The position numbers were made by a program, and so were the translations under genes. From UBA12481 sp942493265 (GTDB lineage: Bacteria; Bacteroidota; Bacteroidia; Bacteroidales; UBA12481), in contig OW818688.1 of NCBI GenBank assembly GCA_942493265.1, positions 3,410,001 to 3,474,000 on the forward strand: DNA of 64,000 bases. Direction: 5' to 3'. Shown here in pieces: positions 44,937 through 54,824 of this stretch (position 1 is the first letter of the stretch; every line of letters starts with the position of its first letter). The notes under the pieces were generated by a model. That model was given only the letters and a program-made list of their open reading frames with translations, was not told where the DNA came from and ran no database searches.

Positions 44937-44959
44937 AACTTATCTTTACTTTACACGGT

Positions 44960-44989
44960 CAAAGGTATAAACACGACAAGCCGGGACAA
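44960..44989 (-). promoter_or_regulatory. -33/-7 promoter of the T9SS-FISUMP-flavoprotein operon
   Basis: On the minus strand TTG (44987-44989) and TACCTTTG (44960-44967) are spaced 19 nt, matching the Bacteroidota consensus. The leader is about 18 nt. Confidence 0.65.
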
Positions 44990-45011
44990 GTATTTGTTTT
45001 AAACCGGTTAT

Positions 45012-45019
45012 TATTTTTG
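45012..45019 (+). promoter_or_regulatory. -7 promoter element of the photolyase gene
   Basis: TATTTTTG, an exact match, about 95 nt before the photolyase ATG and divergent from the T9SS operon promoter. The only TTTG box upstream (44993-44996) is at a short 15-nt spacing. Confidence 0.35.
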
Positions 45020-45114
45020 TTCACTGGTCCTTCCTTAATCCGGAAGAGCTGACTTAATTGTCTTTCTTATAGTTGAATGCGTGAATTGTTAAATCATTGT
45101 TAAAGTATTCATTT

Positions 45115-46407
45115 ATGCAAATATGTATCTGTTGGTTACGCAGGGATCTCAGGGTTGAAGATAATTCAACGCTGTACCATGCATTGAATTCCGGATTTCC
45201 CGTTCTGCCTGTTTTTATTTTTGATACTGAGATAATTTCCAGTCTGAGTGCTGATGATAAACGCTTGATATTTATATATAATACCATCCAAAAGTTAAAG
45301 CTCAGATTCGAATCTGCAGGGTCAGGAATTCTGGTCCGGACCGGTAACCCGGTTCAGATATTTGAGCAGTTGTTTGATCAATATGAGGTCAGGGCAGTGT
45401 TTGCCGGTGTGGATTATGAGCCATATTCCAAGGCAAGGGACAATAATGTTAAGGCAATTTGTAAAGTGCACGGAGCTGAATTTCATTCGTTTAACGATCA
45501 TGTGTTTTTTGATCCGGCATCCATAGTCAAGCCCGACCAGAGTCCTTATCATGTATTTACCCCTTACAGCAGGAAATGGCTGGAGACTTTTCAGTCAGAA
45601 ACGGAAAAGTATTTCCCCTCGGAAGAGCTGTTAACCAATCTTTTAACGCATTCTCCAATGGAAATGCCGGCACCCGGGCAATTGAATATCAGCCTGAATT
45701 CAATCAATTTTCCGCCTCAGGACATTGATGATCAAGTTATCCTGGATTATCATAAAAACAGGGATATCCCGGCACTGGATGCGACTTCCAGACTTGGGGT
45801 TCACTTGAGATTTGGGACTATTTCATTGCGGAAGTTGGTGTGGCGTGCATCCCGGCTGGATAGGGTTTTTCTCAATGAACTGATCTGGCGCGAGTTTTAT
45901 CAAATGATATTGTATTTCCATCCCGAAGTGGTCATGCTGTCATTTAAACCTGCTTACGACCGGGTGAATTGGCTGAACCGGCCTGGTGATTTTCAGGCCT
46001 GGGGTGAAGGAAGAACCGGATATCCGCTGGTGGATGCCGGGATGAGGCAGTTAACACAAACCGGTTTTATGCACAACCGGATCAGAATGGTTACGGCAAG
46101 CTTTCTCACCAAACATTTATTGATTGACTGGCGGATGGGTGAAGCCTTCTTTGCAATGCATCTTCTTGATTATGAGCTGGCTTCAAATAATGGTGGCTGG
46201 CAGTGGGCTTCAGGATCGGGCTGTGATGCAGTTCCATATTTCAGGGTATTCAGCCCTCAAAGGCAGCAGGAGCGGTTTGATCCCGACGGAGCGTATATCA
46301 AAAAGTGGTTGCCCGAATTCACCACACCTGAAAAATACATAAAACCCATTGTGGATCATGTATTTGCACGTGAAAGGGCAATTGCATTTTTACGGAAAGC
46401 CCTTTAG
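45115..46407 (+). CDS. phrB: class I CPD photolyase / cryptochrome family
   Basis: 430 residues from ATG 45115 (TTG 45097 rejected). Light-driven repair of cyclobutane pyrimidine dimers with FADH-. The antenna domain begins ICICWLRRDLRVEDNSTLYHAL. The FAD domain has TSRLGVHLRFGTISLR, LNELIWREFYQMIL, and EGRTGYPLVDAGMRQL, TGFMHNRIRMVTASFLTKHL, DYELASNNGGWQWASGSGCDAVPYFRVFSP. All conserved core positions are present. The name phrB is by family similarity; a cryptochrome role cannot be excluded. Confidence 0.9.
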   Translation: MQICICWLRRDLRVEDNSTLYHALNSGFPVLPVFIFDTEIISSLSADDKRLIFIYNTIQKLKLRFESAGSGILVRTGNPVQIFEQLFDQYEVRAVFAGVDYEPYSKARDNNVKAICKVHGAEFHSFNDHVFFDPASIVKPDQSPYHVFTPYSRKWLETFQSETEKYFPSEELLTNLLTHSPMEMPAPGQLNISLNSINFPPQDIDDQVILDYHKNRDIPALDATSRLGVHLRFGTISLRKLVWRASRLDRVFLNELIWREFYQMILYFHPEVVMLSFKPAYDRVNWLNRPGDFQAWGEGRTGYPLVDAGMRQLTQTGFMHNRIRMVTASFLTKHLLIDWRMGEAFFAMHLLDYELASNNGGWQWASGSGCDAVPYFRVFSPQRQQERFDPDGAYIKKWLPEFTTPEKYIKPIVDHVFARERAIAFLRKAL

Positions 46408-46420
46408 AACCAAATGAATA

Positions 46421-47773
46421 CTAATTAAGGACGATCGGCTTATCCAGGTATAAATCAAGAATTTTTGCCCGCATGATGAATTCGTATTTCGATTGAATTC
46501 GAATGGATTGGGCTTCAATAAATTGATTCTGAGCGACTTTAAAGTCAACAGATGAGGCTATGCCTGCCTTGTATTTTTCTTGTGTCAGGTTGAATGATTC
46601 GTTTGCACTGGCAACTGCATCGGTTGTTGCGTCAAACTTTGCTTTTGCATTAACTGCCGCGGAATAAGCCATTTGAATATCCTGTCGGATCAACAATTTC
46701 TTTTGATCAAGCATCAGTTTCGCATCCCTGGTTTGAATATTGGCCTGGTTTATACGGCTCCTGGTTTGGAACTGGCTGAAAATGGGAATGCTGACATTGA
46801 TCGATGCCCTGCTGTACATGTTGTCTTTCAGCTGATCTGCATAAGCATAAGGGGCTGTCGGATTAAGCTGATTAACACCAAGTTCACTGTACCTGGAATA
46901 CACCACACCATTCAGTGAAACCGAGGGTGAAATCCTTGATCTCATCGCAGCCAACGCCGATTCGCGGCTTCTGACCAGTAATTGTGCGGATGAAATTCCC
47001 GGATGGTTGCTTTGGGCATATTCATAAATCTGAGTGGGATCCTTAATTTCAAAGCGGAGGTCCCCGTCGAGACTTGCCGGTTTCTGAATTCTGAGCCCGG
47101 CTTCACTTTCCATATTAAGTATTTGTGCAAGTGATAAATACGCAGTCTGCAGGTTATTTTCGGCCTGGATTTTGGCCAGGTTGTCCTGTGCAACCTGCGA
47201 CTTCATGGTTAGAACCTCAACTTTCGACATTCTGCCGGCTTCAAAAAAACCTTCATTCATCCGCAATTGTTCCTTGCTGGATTCCAGTTTTGCCACGGCA
47301 ACGCCCAATAATTCCCCGGAATACAATATCTGGAGATAGGCTGCGGTAACATCAATAGTCACGCTCTTCTTTAACTCCGCCTCTTTATCTGATTCAGACT
47401 GAAGTGTATACTTATTAGACTTAGCGAGATGGAGGTTTGCAAAACCAGAAAAAAGAGGAAGTGAACCCTGAACCCCAACATTACCATCCTGATATTTGGT
47501 GTTTATGTAAGTATAGTTCTCGTAGTTGACGGTCTTTCCCGAACTCAGGTTATGTGCATAAAATCCTTCTATAGCGGGTAAATGCCCGGCACGGGTGGTT
47601 TGCAGGTTATCTTTGGCCAGATCAACCTGCAGTCCCTGTCGCTTGAGACCGATATTCCGGTCGAGAGCCATCTGGATGCATTCCGACAAATTCAATTCAT
47701 TCTGTGAAAACGCCTGGGTTCCGATAAACAGCCCGCATAAAGCCAGAAAATTCAGCTTTGAGAACATTGACAT
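46421..47773 (-). CDS. TolC-family outer-membrane efflux channel
   Basis: 450-residue outer-membrane factor with signal peptide (MSMFSKLNFLALCGLFIGTQAFSQ; ATG 47767 is an alternative start) and two OEP repeat domains (LNLSECIQMALDRNIGLKRQ, ASINVSIPIFSQFQTRS, YKAGIASSVDFKVAQNQFIEAQ). It is the last gene of a four-gene set: HlyD-type adaptor, FtsX-type permease, ATPase, channel. Together they would form a MacAB-TolC-like exporter spanning both membranes. Substrate unknown: macrolides, peptides or lipoproteins are possible for the family. Confidence 0.9.
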   Translation of the reverse strand: MSMFSKLNFLALCGLFIGTQAFSQNELNLSECIQMALDRNIGLKRQGLQVDLAKDNLQTTRAGHLPAIEGFYAHNLSSGKTVNYENYTYINTKYQDGNVGVQGSLPLFSGFANLHLAKSNKYTLQSESDKEAELKKSVTIDVTAAYLQILYSGELLGVAVAKLESSKEQLRMNEGFFEAGRMSKVEVLTMKSQVAQDNLAKIQAENNLQTAYLSLAQILNMESEAGLRIQKPASLDGDLRFEIKDPTQIYEYAQSNHPGISSAQLLVRSRESALAAMRSRISPSVSLNGVVYSRYSELGVNQLNPTAPYAYADQLKDNMYSRASINVSIPIFSQFQTRSRINQANIQTRDAKLMLDQKKLLIRQDIQMAYSAAVNAKAKFDATTDAVASANESFNLTQEKYKAGIASSVDFKVAQNQFIEAQSIRIQSKYEFIMRAKILDLYLDKPIVLN

Positions 47774-47794
47774 CTTTGTAAGGATAAAAGTTGC

Positions 47795-48469
47795 TTATAA
47801 TTCATTTCCATTCACCAGGTGCCCGTCAAACAGCTTGATAATCCGTTTGGCAAACGAAGCATCCTTCGGTGAGTGCGTTACCATCACAATGCTTGTCCCT
47901 TCAGAGTTCAATTGCTTGAGCAGGTTCATAACATCTTCGCCGTTAGCCGAATCGAGGTTCCCGGTAGGCTCATCTGCCAGAATCAGAAGAGGATTCCCTA
48001 CCACGGCCCTGCAAATGGCAACCCTCTGCTGCTGTCCGCCGGAAAGCTGCTGCGGAAAGTGCTTCCTGCGATGCGAAATACTCATCCGTTCCATTACCTC
48101 CTCGGTCATCTTCTTTCTTTTGGCAACGGGGATTTTCTGATATAACAGCGGCAACTCAATGTTCTCGAATACATTCAGCTCATCGATCAGGTTAAAACTC
48201 TGGAAAACAAATCCAATATTGGATTTTCTCAAAATGGTTCTCTGCTTTTCGGAATATCCTGAAACATCCTGTCCGTTGAAAAGCAATTGACCGGATGTAG
48301 GGTTATCCAATAGTCCCAAAAGGGTAAGCAAGGTTGATTTTCCGCACCCTGAGGGGCCCATTATGGCTGCAAATTCGCCACTTTTAATTTCAAGAGAAAC
48401 CTTATTCAATGCAGTGGTTTCTACTTCGTCAGTCCGGAAGACTTTGGTTAACTCAATTGTTTGTATCAT
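47795..48469 (-). CDS. ABC transporter ATP-binding protein, MacB/LolD type
   Basis: 224-residue nucleotide-binding subunit: Walker A GPSGCGKST, Q-loop FVFQSFNLIDELNVFENIELPL, signature LSGGQQQRVAICRAVV, Walker B LILADEPTGNLDS and switch histidine VTHSP. This set matches the mechanotransmission (MacB/LolD/FtsE) class that works with FtsX-fold permeases. It lies 17 nt after the permease and 21 nt before the channel gene. Confidence 0.94.
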   Translation of the reverse strand: MIQTIELTKVFRTDEVETTALNKVSLEIKSGEFAAIMGPSGCGKSTLLTLLGLLDNPTSGQLLFNGQDVSGYSEKQRTILRKSNIGFVFQSFNLIDELNVFENIELPLLYQKIPVAKRKKMTEEVMERMSISHRRKHFPQQLSGGQQQRVAICRAVVGNPLLILADEPTGNLDSANGEDVMNLLKQLNSEGTSIVMVTHSPKDASFAKRIIKLFDGHLVNGNEL

Positions 48470-48486
48470 GATTTCAGGTTTGTAGA

Positions 48487-50916
48487 TTAATCCATTTTTA
48501 ATGCATCAACTGGATTCCTCACGGATGCTTTGTAAACATGCATCAGGATGGTTGATACGGCTATTATTAGTGATAAAAGTGTTGCAATGATAAAGATACC
48601 GATTCCAATGCTTATATGGTAGTTAAAGTTCTGAAGCCATTTGTCCATCAGGTACCAGGCCAATGGTGAAGCTAGTAATGTGGCTGTAATGACCAGCAGG
48701 ATGGTCTCGGTTAAAAGCATTTCCATAATGGAAACAGCCGGTGCTCCCAGGCATTTTCTGATGCTTATCTCCTTTTTACGTTTTTCAATGGTGAATGAGG
48801 CAAGTCCCAATAAACCCAGACAGGCGACAATAATGGCCAGGATAGCAAAAATGGTGAAGATTTTCCCCATCTGATGGTCCTTCTGGTAATTATCCAGCAG
48901 CTGATCTTCCATGAAAGTGTAGTTAAATGGCTGATTGGGAACTATTTCAGTCCAAATTGCCTTGATTTTTGAAATCAGATCAGCTTCCTGGATTCCTGAG
49001 TAGCGTATCACCGAAACCACGCCTCCCGGTGCCAGCCTGGTGATCATTGGTTTTACCTCCTGATGAAGGGATTCATAATTATAGTCCTTAATTACACCGA
49101 TCACATTAAGCGGCAGATCGCCACCTGTAGGACCCGCAGCCACCTGAAATAATATTTTATCAACGGCATTTGATTCCCATTGCAGTCGCTTTGCCGCAGC
49201 CTCATTGATAACTACGGCACTGCTGTCGGATCCGAATTCCTTTGAAAAATAGCGACCCTGTACCATTTCGATTTTCATGGTTTTCTGAAAATTCTGATCG
49301 GTAACCATGATATTGAGTGCCTGCAAATTCTCGCTGGCATCCCCTTCGCGGCGAAATACGGTATTGCCTGATCCCTGGCCGCCCGGCACCTGTGAGGTTA
49401 AAGAGGCATCAGTGATTCCGGGAACGGCTTTAATCCGGTCGATAAAAGCCTCGGATTGAGGCCCCAGTGCATAGGCCCGGTTCACTATCAGAAGATTGGT
49501 TTTGTCGAAATTCAGATCCTTGCCAAGGATGAAATTGTTTTGTTTGGATATGACCAATGTGCTGACAATTAGTCCGATGGTAATAAAAAACTGAATCACC
49601 ACCAGTGATTTTCTCAGCCATCCGCCACGGATGCCCATCTGAAGCTTTCCTTTAAGAACGTTAACAGGGTTGAACCCGGCCAGATAGAATGAAGGATAGC
49701 TGCCGGATGCCAGGCTGATGAAAACCAGCAGTGCCAGAAGCATCGGAACAAATACCCCCCAGTTAATAAGTTTAATCGATAACTCCTTGTTGGATATGTC
49801 GTTAAAGTATGGTAGTGCAAGGAATACAATCAGTATCCCAAGTAGAAAAGATATCAGGGTAAGAAGAGAGGATTCAGTAAGAAACTGTCCGATCAGGTGT
49901 GACCGCAAGGATCCTACCACTTTGCGGATTCCTACTTCCCGGGCTCTGGAGGAGGCCCTGGCGGTAGCCATATTCATGAAATTGATGGACGCTATTATTA
50001 TGAGGAATAGCGCGATGATCGAAAATATGTATATGGTGGACATGGATCCGTTTGGACGGAATTCAAAGTCAAGATCTGATTTAAGGTGAATATCGGTCAT
50101 GGGTGTCAGTATATAGCCATACCTATTACCGGCTGCTTTCATCTCACTGAGCCCAAATCCCAGGAATTGCTTGAGCTGCGGACCGACATACTTGTCCACA
50201 ATGGCTGTCATGCCCTCTTCGATGGTCTTGCCATTCGTGTTTTCTGCAATCCGGATGTAGGTATACACATTATTTCCTACCCAGATGGTACTTTGAATGA
50301 GCGGGCTCGACATAAGGGATGCGAGGATGCTGAAACGGATATGGCTGTTTGAAGGAAAATCTTCAATAACACCATCCACCGTATAATCTTCGGGCGGATC
50401 GGCTACCTTCAGCGTTTTCCCGATCACGTCAGTTGATCCGAAGTATTTCATTGCTATACTGCGGGTAATGACCAGGGTTTTTGGACGGTTCAGGCACTTG
50501 CCGGCATTTCCGGCGATGAAGCGGGTGGTGAAAATATCAAAGAAGGTTGAATCCACGAAAAGGAAATCCTCCTCCACAAAACTTTTATCCTCATACCTGA
50601 CCAGTGGATCGCCACCGAATGGGAATAATCGGGTATATTGCTCAACACCAGCTAATTCCTTTACCAGGGTAGGCCCAATTGGTATGCAGCTTACTGCTGC
50701 ATCTATTTCAGGCCCCTGGATTTTACCCATAACCGAAACCCTGTAAATCCGATCGGAATCCTTGTTGAATTTATCGTACGACAATTCATCCAGAACAAAT
50801 AGCAATATCAGAATGGATGAAGCCAGTCCGAGGGTCATTCCAGCAATATTGATCAGGGTATACCCCTTATATCTCAAAAGATTGCGGATCGAAGTCTTTA
50901 AATAATTGAAAAACAT
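48487..50916 (-). CDS. ABC transporter permease, MacB/FtsX type with two FtsX domains
   Basis: 809 residues. N-terminal helix (NYLKTSIRNLLRYKGYTLINIAGMTLG), periplasmic MacB-like domain, a first FtsX domain near 285-410 (INFMNMATARASSRAREVGIRKVVGSLRSHLI), a second periplasmic domain and a second FtsX domain near 670-800 (ILAIIVACLGLLGLASFTIEKRKKEISIRKCLGA). Such full-length tandem permeases are common in Bacteroidota for export of antimicrobial peptides or other amphipaths. No lantibiotic or two-component partner is adjacent. Confidence 0.92.
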   Translation of the reverse strand: MFFNYLKTSIRNLLRYKGYTLINIAGMTLGLASSILILLFVLDELSYDKFNKDSDRIYRVSVMGKIQGPEIDAAVSCIPIGPTLVKELAGVEQYTRLFPFGGDPLVRYEDKSFVEEDFLFVDSTFFDIFTTRFIAGNAGKCLNRPKTLVITRSIAMKYFGSTDVIGKTLKVADPPEDYTVDGVIEDFPSNSHIRFSILASLMSSPLIQSTIWVGNNVYTYIRIAENTNGKTIEEGMTAIVDKYVGPQLKQFLGFGLSEMKAAGNRYGYILTPMTDIHLKSDLDFEFRPNGSMSTIYIFSIIALFLIIIASINFMNMATARASSRAREVGIRKVVGSLRSHLIGQFLTESSLLTLISFLLGILIVFLALPYFNDISNKELSIKLINWGVFVPMLLALLVFISLASGSYPSFYLAGFNPVNVLKGKLQMGIRGGWLRKSLVVIQFFITIGLIVSTLVISKQNNFILGKDLNFDKTNLLIVNRAYALGPQSEAFIDRIKAVPGITDASLTSQVPGGQGSGNTVFRREGDASENLQALNIMVTDQNFQKTMKIEMVQGRYFSKEFGSDSSAVVINEAAAKRLQWESNAVDKILFQVAAGPTGGDLPLNVIGVIKDYNYESLHQEVKPMITRLAPGGVVSVIRYSGIQEADLISKIKAIWTEIVPNQPFNYTFMEDQLLDNYQKDHQMGKIFTIFAILAIIVACLGLLGLASFTIEKRKKEISIRKCLGAPAVSIMEMLLTETILLVITATLLASPLAWYLMDKWLQNFNYHISIGIGIFIIATLLSLIIAVSTILMHVYKASVRNPVDALKMD

Positions 50917-50924
50917 GGCGTTTG

Positions 50925-52175
50925 CTATTTTAAAATCAGCTTTTCATTGTTTCCATAGCTGGAATAGGAGCTGACCACAACTTTTTCACCAGGCTGCAAT
51001 CCTTCAAGAATTTCGTAATATCTGGGATTCATTCTACCGGTGCGTATGGTACGTTTTGTTGCGAACCCGCCAGAGGGGTCAACAACATAAATCCATTGTC
51101 CGCCGGTTGATTCAAAGAATCCGCCTTTTGATACCTGGATGGCTTTGATCGGCTGCCCCAGCTCCACATTGATACGATAAGTTTGTCCGGTTCTGATATT
51201 GTCGGGCTTGGTTCCCGAAAATTCCATATCTACCTGAAAACGGCCGTTTCTCACTTCAGGATAAACTTTTATGATGTTAAGATCAAAATTCCGGTCGTTC
51301 CTTTCCAGTGTAGCCGGCAAGCCGGTTTTTATTCGGTCGATCCAGTGTTCATCAATTTCAGCGGTCACTTTAAAGTTATCAAGGATATGTATCTGCCCTA
51401 AACGGTAGCCACTGATAATGGTTTGTCCGATTTCAGCTTCCAGGGAACCCAGCTGACCGGTTACCGGCGCTTTAACATTCAGACTTTCAAGTTTATCCTT
51501 AACCAGTTCAATATTGTCCTGCATCCGGTTGAGGGCTCCTTCGAGGCTTTTAACCTGGGTAGCGCGAAACAGGGAGTCCTGCACCGACTTTTCCCGGAAA
51601 AGCTGGATCGTTTGCTGGGTGAGTTCGAAATTTTCCTTTGATAACTGATATTCCAGTTCAGATATCAACCCCTGGTCAAACAGGGTTTTATTGGATTTAT
51701 AAGTCCGGCTGAGCTTGATCAGATCAAATTCATATTGAATGATCTGCCTGCGGATCTCAATACGCTGCTGTTCCATCAATATTTTGGTATCGCGAAGCCT
51801 GTTTTCCTGTTCGGCCAGATCAGCCTGACTGGTTAGGATTCTCAGGTTCAGATCGGGATTGGTGAGGCGAAGGATGATATCACCTTTATTGACCATCGAT
51901 CCTTCTTCAATGAGGATCTGATCCACACGTCCGCCTTCAACAGCATCCAGATAGACCGTAGTGAGTGGTTCAACAGTACCGGTAGCTGTCATGTAATCCA
52001 GAAATTCATTTTCAACAACTTCTGAAATGGTCATTTTATCCCGCTCAACATTCAGTTTTGAGGAATGATCGGCAAGAAAAAGCATGTACAGCACAATTCC
52101 AACGATAACAACAGAAATTGAAATCCAAAGAATCAGTCTCCTTTTCTTTGATTTGTTCTCAATAATACGGTCCAT
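50925..52175 (-). CDS. HlyD/MacA-type periplasmic adaptor
   Basis: 416 residues from ATG 52175; a start 45 nt upstream is rejected in favour of MDRIIENKSKKRRLILWISISVV, a short basic cytoplasmic segment followed by one membrane helix. Barrel-sandwich hybrid, alpha-helical hairpin (about 110-205, LRILTSQADLAEQENRLRDT) and beta-barrel region follow (APVTGQLGSLEAEIGQTI). It heads the exporter operon, is spaced 8 nt from the permease and is divergent from queE. Confidence 0.9.
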   Translation of the reverse strand: MDRIIENKSKKRRLILWISISVVIVGIVLYMLFLADHSSKLNVERDKMTISEVVENEFLDYMTATGTVEPLTTVYLDAVEGGRVDQILIEEGSMVNKGDIILRLTNPDLNLRILTSQADLAEQENRLRDTKILMEQQRIEIRRQIIQYEFDLIKLSRTYKSNKTLFDQGLISELEYQLSKENFELTQQTIQLFREKSVQDSLFRATQVKSLEGALNRMQDNIELVKDKLESLNVKAPVTGQLGSLEAEIGQTIISGYRLGQIHILDNFKVTAEIDEHWIDRIKTGLPATLERNDRNFDLNIIKVYPEVRNGRFQVDMEFSGTKPDNIRTGQTYRINVELGQPIKAIQVSKGGFFESTGGQWIYVVDPSGGFATKRTIRTGRMNPRYYEILEGLQPGEKVVVSSYSSYGNNEKLILK

Positions 52176-52254
52176 TTTGGTTTGGGTTATTTCAGTGATA
52201 AGACGCACATAGCAATCCAATGTTACAAATTCTGCATCCTAACATTTGCATGCC

Positions 52255-52262
52255 TATATTTG
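52255..52262 (+). promoter_or_regulatory. -7 promoter element of queE
   Basis: TATATTTG, an exact match 17 nt before the ATG at 52280. It argues against the upstream in-frame ATG at 52220. Confidence 0.5.
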
Positions 52263-52279
52263 TCGCATTAAATATAGTG

Positions 52280-52903
52280 ATGACAACTGAAATATACGAC
52301 AACGGACGGTTATTACCTGTCATGGAGGAGTTCTATACCCTGCAGGGGGAAGGATTTCACACCGGAACGGCGGCCTATTTTCTTCGGATAGGCGGATGCG
52401 ATATCGGATGCAACTGGTGCGACAGCAAAGCAAGCTGGTCATTCGGAGGCCATCCGCTGGTGAATGTTGATGAGGTCGTTGCCCGGGCACTCACGTATCC
52501 GGCACGTGCAGTAGTGGTAACGGGAGGTGAGCCAAGCCTTTATCCCCTTGAATATCTTTGCGACAGGCTAAAGGAGGCGGGTATCCTCACTTTTATCGAA
52601 ACGTCAGGTGCATATCCGCTTACCGGAACATGGGATTGGGTGTGCCTCTCACCAAAACAGCAGTCTCCGCCGGTTGCAGCCAATTTTGAAAGGGCAAGTG
52701 AACTGAAAGTGATCATTGAAAAATCGTCGGATCTCAGTTGGGCCGAGGAAAATGCGGCTCTGGTGGGTACAGGCTGTCACCTTTTTCTTCAACCTGAGTG
52801 GAGCAGGAAAAGCATCATGCTCGATGAAATTATCAGTTTTATTGAATCAAATCCCAAATGGCGTCTGTCATTGCAGGCACATAAATATATCGGCATTCCA
52901 TAA
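52280..52903 (+). CDS. queE: 7-carboxy-7-deazaguanine synthase (radical SAM)
   Basis: Forms the 7-deazaguanine core in queuosine biosynthesis. 207 residues from ATG 52280. The N-terminal VMEEFYTLQGEGFHTGTAAYFLRIGGC is typical, followed by the radical-SAM cluster motif as CDIGCNWCD (CxxxCxxC), VVVTGGEPSLYPL and FIETSGAYPL. It is coupled by TAATG overlap to the OmpA-family gene, an odd partner. No other queuosine genes are adjacent. Confidence 0.93.
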   Translation: MTTEIYDNGRLLPVMEEFYTLQGEGFHTGTAAYFLRIGGCDIGCNWCDSKASWSFGGHPLVNVDEVVARALTYPARAVVVTGGEPSLYPLEYLCDRLKEAGILTFIETSGAYPLTGTWDWVCLSPKQQSPPVAANFERASELKVIIEKSSDLSWAEENAALVGTGCHLFLQPEWSRKSIMLDEIISFIESNPKWRLSLQAHKYIGIP

Positions 52904-54822
52904 TGTTAAGATTTCTGGTCATAGCGGCTTTTATCTCTTTTTCTGGATCTTTGCAGGCCCAGGAGGTGTTTTCTCCATCCCCCTCGGCGCTGAAAAAAAT
53001 CAAAAAAGTGGAGGAGGCGCTTACAAACCTCGAGTGGACCCAGGCAAAAGACCTTTCAGAAAAGCTGGTGAAACAGTATCCTGAATGGCCGGCAGCCTGG
53101 AAGATTTATGCAGGAGTTTACCATGAAACAGGAGATATCAAAACCAGTGAGAAAGCGCTGCGACAGCTGGTAATGCTCGATTCAACCGGTTTTCCCGAGG
53201 CTTACCGTTGGATCGCCGAATGGACCTTCAACAGGGGCGGTTATGACGAAGCTTCCATCAATTTCGGAAAGTACATGGGGCTGATCCGCGATACTTCAGG
53301 ACTTCCTTATCAGACCCGACTGTTACGCTCCAGCATCCTGTTTGCACTAAAGGAGATCAGTAATCCAACTGCAAGAGTTCCCGAAAAACTGGATTGGCCG
53401 GTCAATACTGATGATGATGAGTATTTTCCGAGCCTTTCGGTTGATGGATCGGTGCTGGTATTCACCCGGCAAAGCATTTCATTTGTTAATCCGGAGACCA
53501 GTAAACCGCAGGAGGATCTGTATTATACCACCTGGCAGGATACCTGTTACCGAATGCCCGAGCCTTTTCCATTTCCGATCAATACTACCGGAAATGAAGG
53601 CACCCAGAGCCTCCGGCAGGATGGCAGGATTATGTTCTTTACTGCCTGCAACCGATCGGACTCCAAAGGAGGCTGTGATATTTATTATTGCATAAAAACA
53701 GGTAATGAATGGAGTGTTCCGGTGAATCCGGGTCCTCCGATTAATACAAGATATTGGGAATCAACGCCTTATCTGGCACCTGATGGTAAGCGGCTCTTTT
53801 TTGCAAGCAACCGTCCCGGTGGATCGGGTGGAATGGATATCTGGCAGGTTTTACTAAAACCCGACAAAAGCTGGTCGGCTGCCCGGAACCTTGGACCTTC
53901 AGTTAATACAGTCCTCGACGAAATGTCGCCGATTCTGCTGGTTGACGGAAAAACTCTGTTTTTTGCCTCGAACGGTCATATCGGGATGGGTGGTTTTGAC
54001 TTGTTCAAAACGGATCTCTCCAAGACTGGAAATTTTTATCTGCCTGAAAATCTTGGGTATAACATCAATACCTGCTTTGATGAGGATGGCCTTACGATCA
54101 ACGCGAATCTGAATGCGGGAATGTTTACTTCCAATCGTGACACCGTTACAGGCAAGGATCTCTATTTGGTGGAAATGAATTCATATATACCTGTCAGCAA
54201 AACTCTTACACTATCCGGTTCTGTCCGCGACCGGATTTCGGGATTGCCGGTTGGGGCCAGAATAGAAATTCAGCCCCATGGTGATACGCTGATCAGCAGT
54301 GTGGAATCCGACCCGGTTTCGGGATCCTTCCTGCTTGGCATTCCGAAAAGGGAGGCATACCGTATCGGAGCATCCGGTAGCGGGTATCTGCCTTATTCAG
54401 ATTATTTCAGATATGATACACTGGAAAAAGAGAACAAGATCTTGTATTCCATAGAATTAGAACCTGTTAAAGCAGGGGCTGTTATTGTACTGAGGAACAT
54501 CTTTTTCGAATTTAATTCCTATGAGTTACTGCCTGAATCGGATAAGGATCTGAATGAAATCCTGGATCTTTTCCACCGGAATTCAGGTATTATTGTTGAA
54601 ATATCCGGGCATACGGATTCCGTGGGCTCCGATGCCTTTAACCTGGATTTAAGCAGGAAAAGGGCAGAGTCGGTTATGAAATATCTCATTGACCATGGGA
54701 TAAATTCACAACAGTTAAAAGCTGTCGGTTATGGCAGGTCACAACCTGTGGCAACCAACGATACGGAAGAGGGGAGAAGCTTAAATCGCAGAACCGGGAT
54801 CAGAGTAATCCGTATGAAATAG
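52903..54822 (+). CDS. OmpA-family protein with TPR, PD40 and carboxypeptidase-like domains (PorE-like layout)
   Basis: 639 residues: signal peptide MLRFLVIAAFISFSGSLQAQ, TPR-like repeats (about 25-150), a PD40/WD40-type propeller (about 165-430; ESTPYLAPDGKRLFFASNRPGGSGGMDIW, MSPILLVDGKTLFFASN), a carboxypeptidase-regulatory-like domain (about 435-515), and a C-terminal OmpA peptidoglycan-binding domain (IFFEFNSYELLPES, EISGHTDSVGSDAFNLDLSR, GYGRSQPVATN). This order equals that of PorE, a type IX secretion component in Porphyromonas, but the family has paralogues and there is no lipobox. Translationally coupled to queE. Its stop is 2 nt from the convergent response-regulator gene. Confidence 0.85.
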   Translation: MLRFLVIAAFISFSGSLQAQEVFSPSPSALKKIKKVEEALTNLEWTQAKDLSEKLVKQYPEWPAAWKIYAGVYHETGDIKTSEKALRQLVMLDSTGFPEAYRWIAEWTFNRGGYDEASINFGKYMGLIRDTSGLPYQTRLLRSSILFALKEISNPTARVPEKLDWPVNTDDDEYFPSLSVDGSVLVFTRQSISFVNPETSKPQEDLYYTTWQDTCYRMPEPFPFPINTTGNEGTQSLRQDGRIMFFTACNRSDSKGGCDIYYCIKTGNEWSVPVNPGPPINTRYWESTPYLAPDGKRLFFASNRPGGSGGMDIWQVLLKPDKSWSAARNLGPSVNTVLDEMSPILLVDGKTLFFASNGHIGMGGFDLFKTDLSKTGNFYLPENLGYNINTCFDEDGLTINANLNAGMFTSNRDTVTGKDLYLVEMNSYIPVSKTLTLSGSVRDRISGLPVGARIEIQPHGDTLISSVESDPVSGSFLLGIPKREAYRIGASGSGYLPYSDYFRYDTLEKENKILYSIELEPVKAGAVIVLRNIFFEFNSYELLPESDKDLNEILDLFHRNSGIIVEISGHTDSVGSDAFNLDLSRKRAESVMKYLIDHGINSQQLKAVGYGRSQPVATNDTEEGRSLNRRTGIRVIRMK

Positions 54823-54824
54823 GA

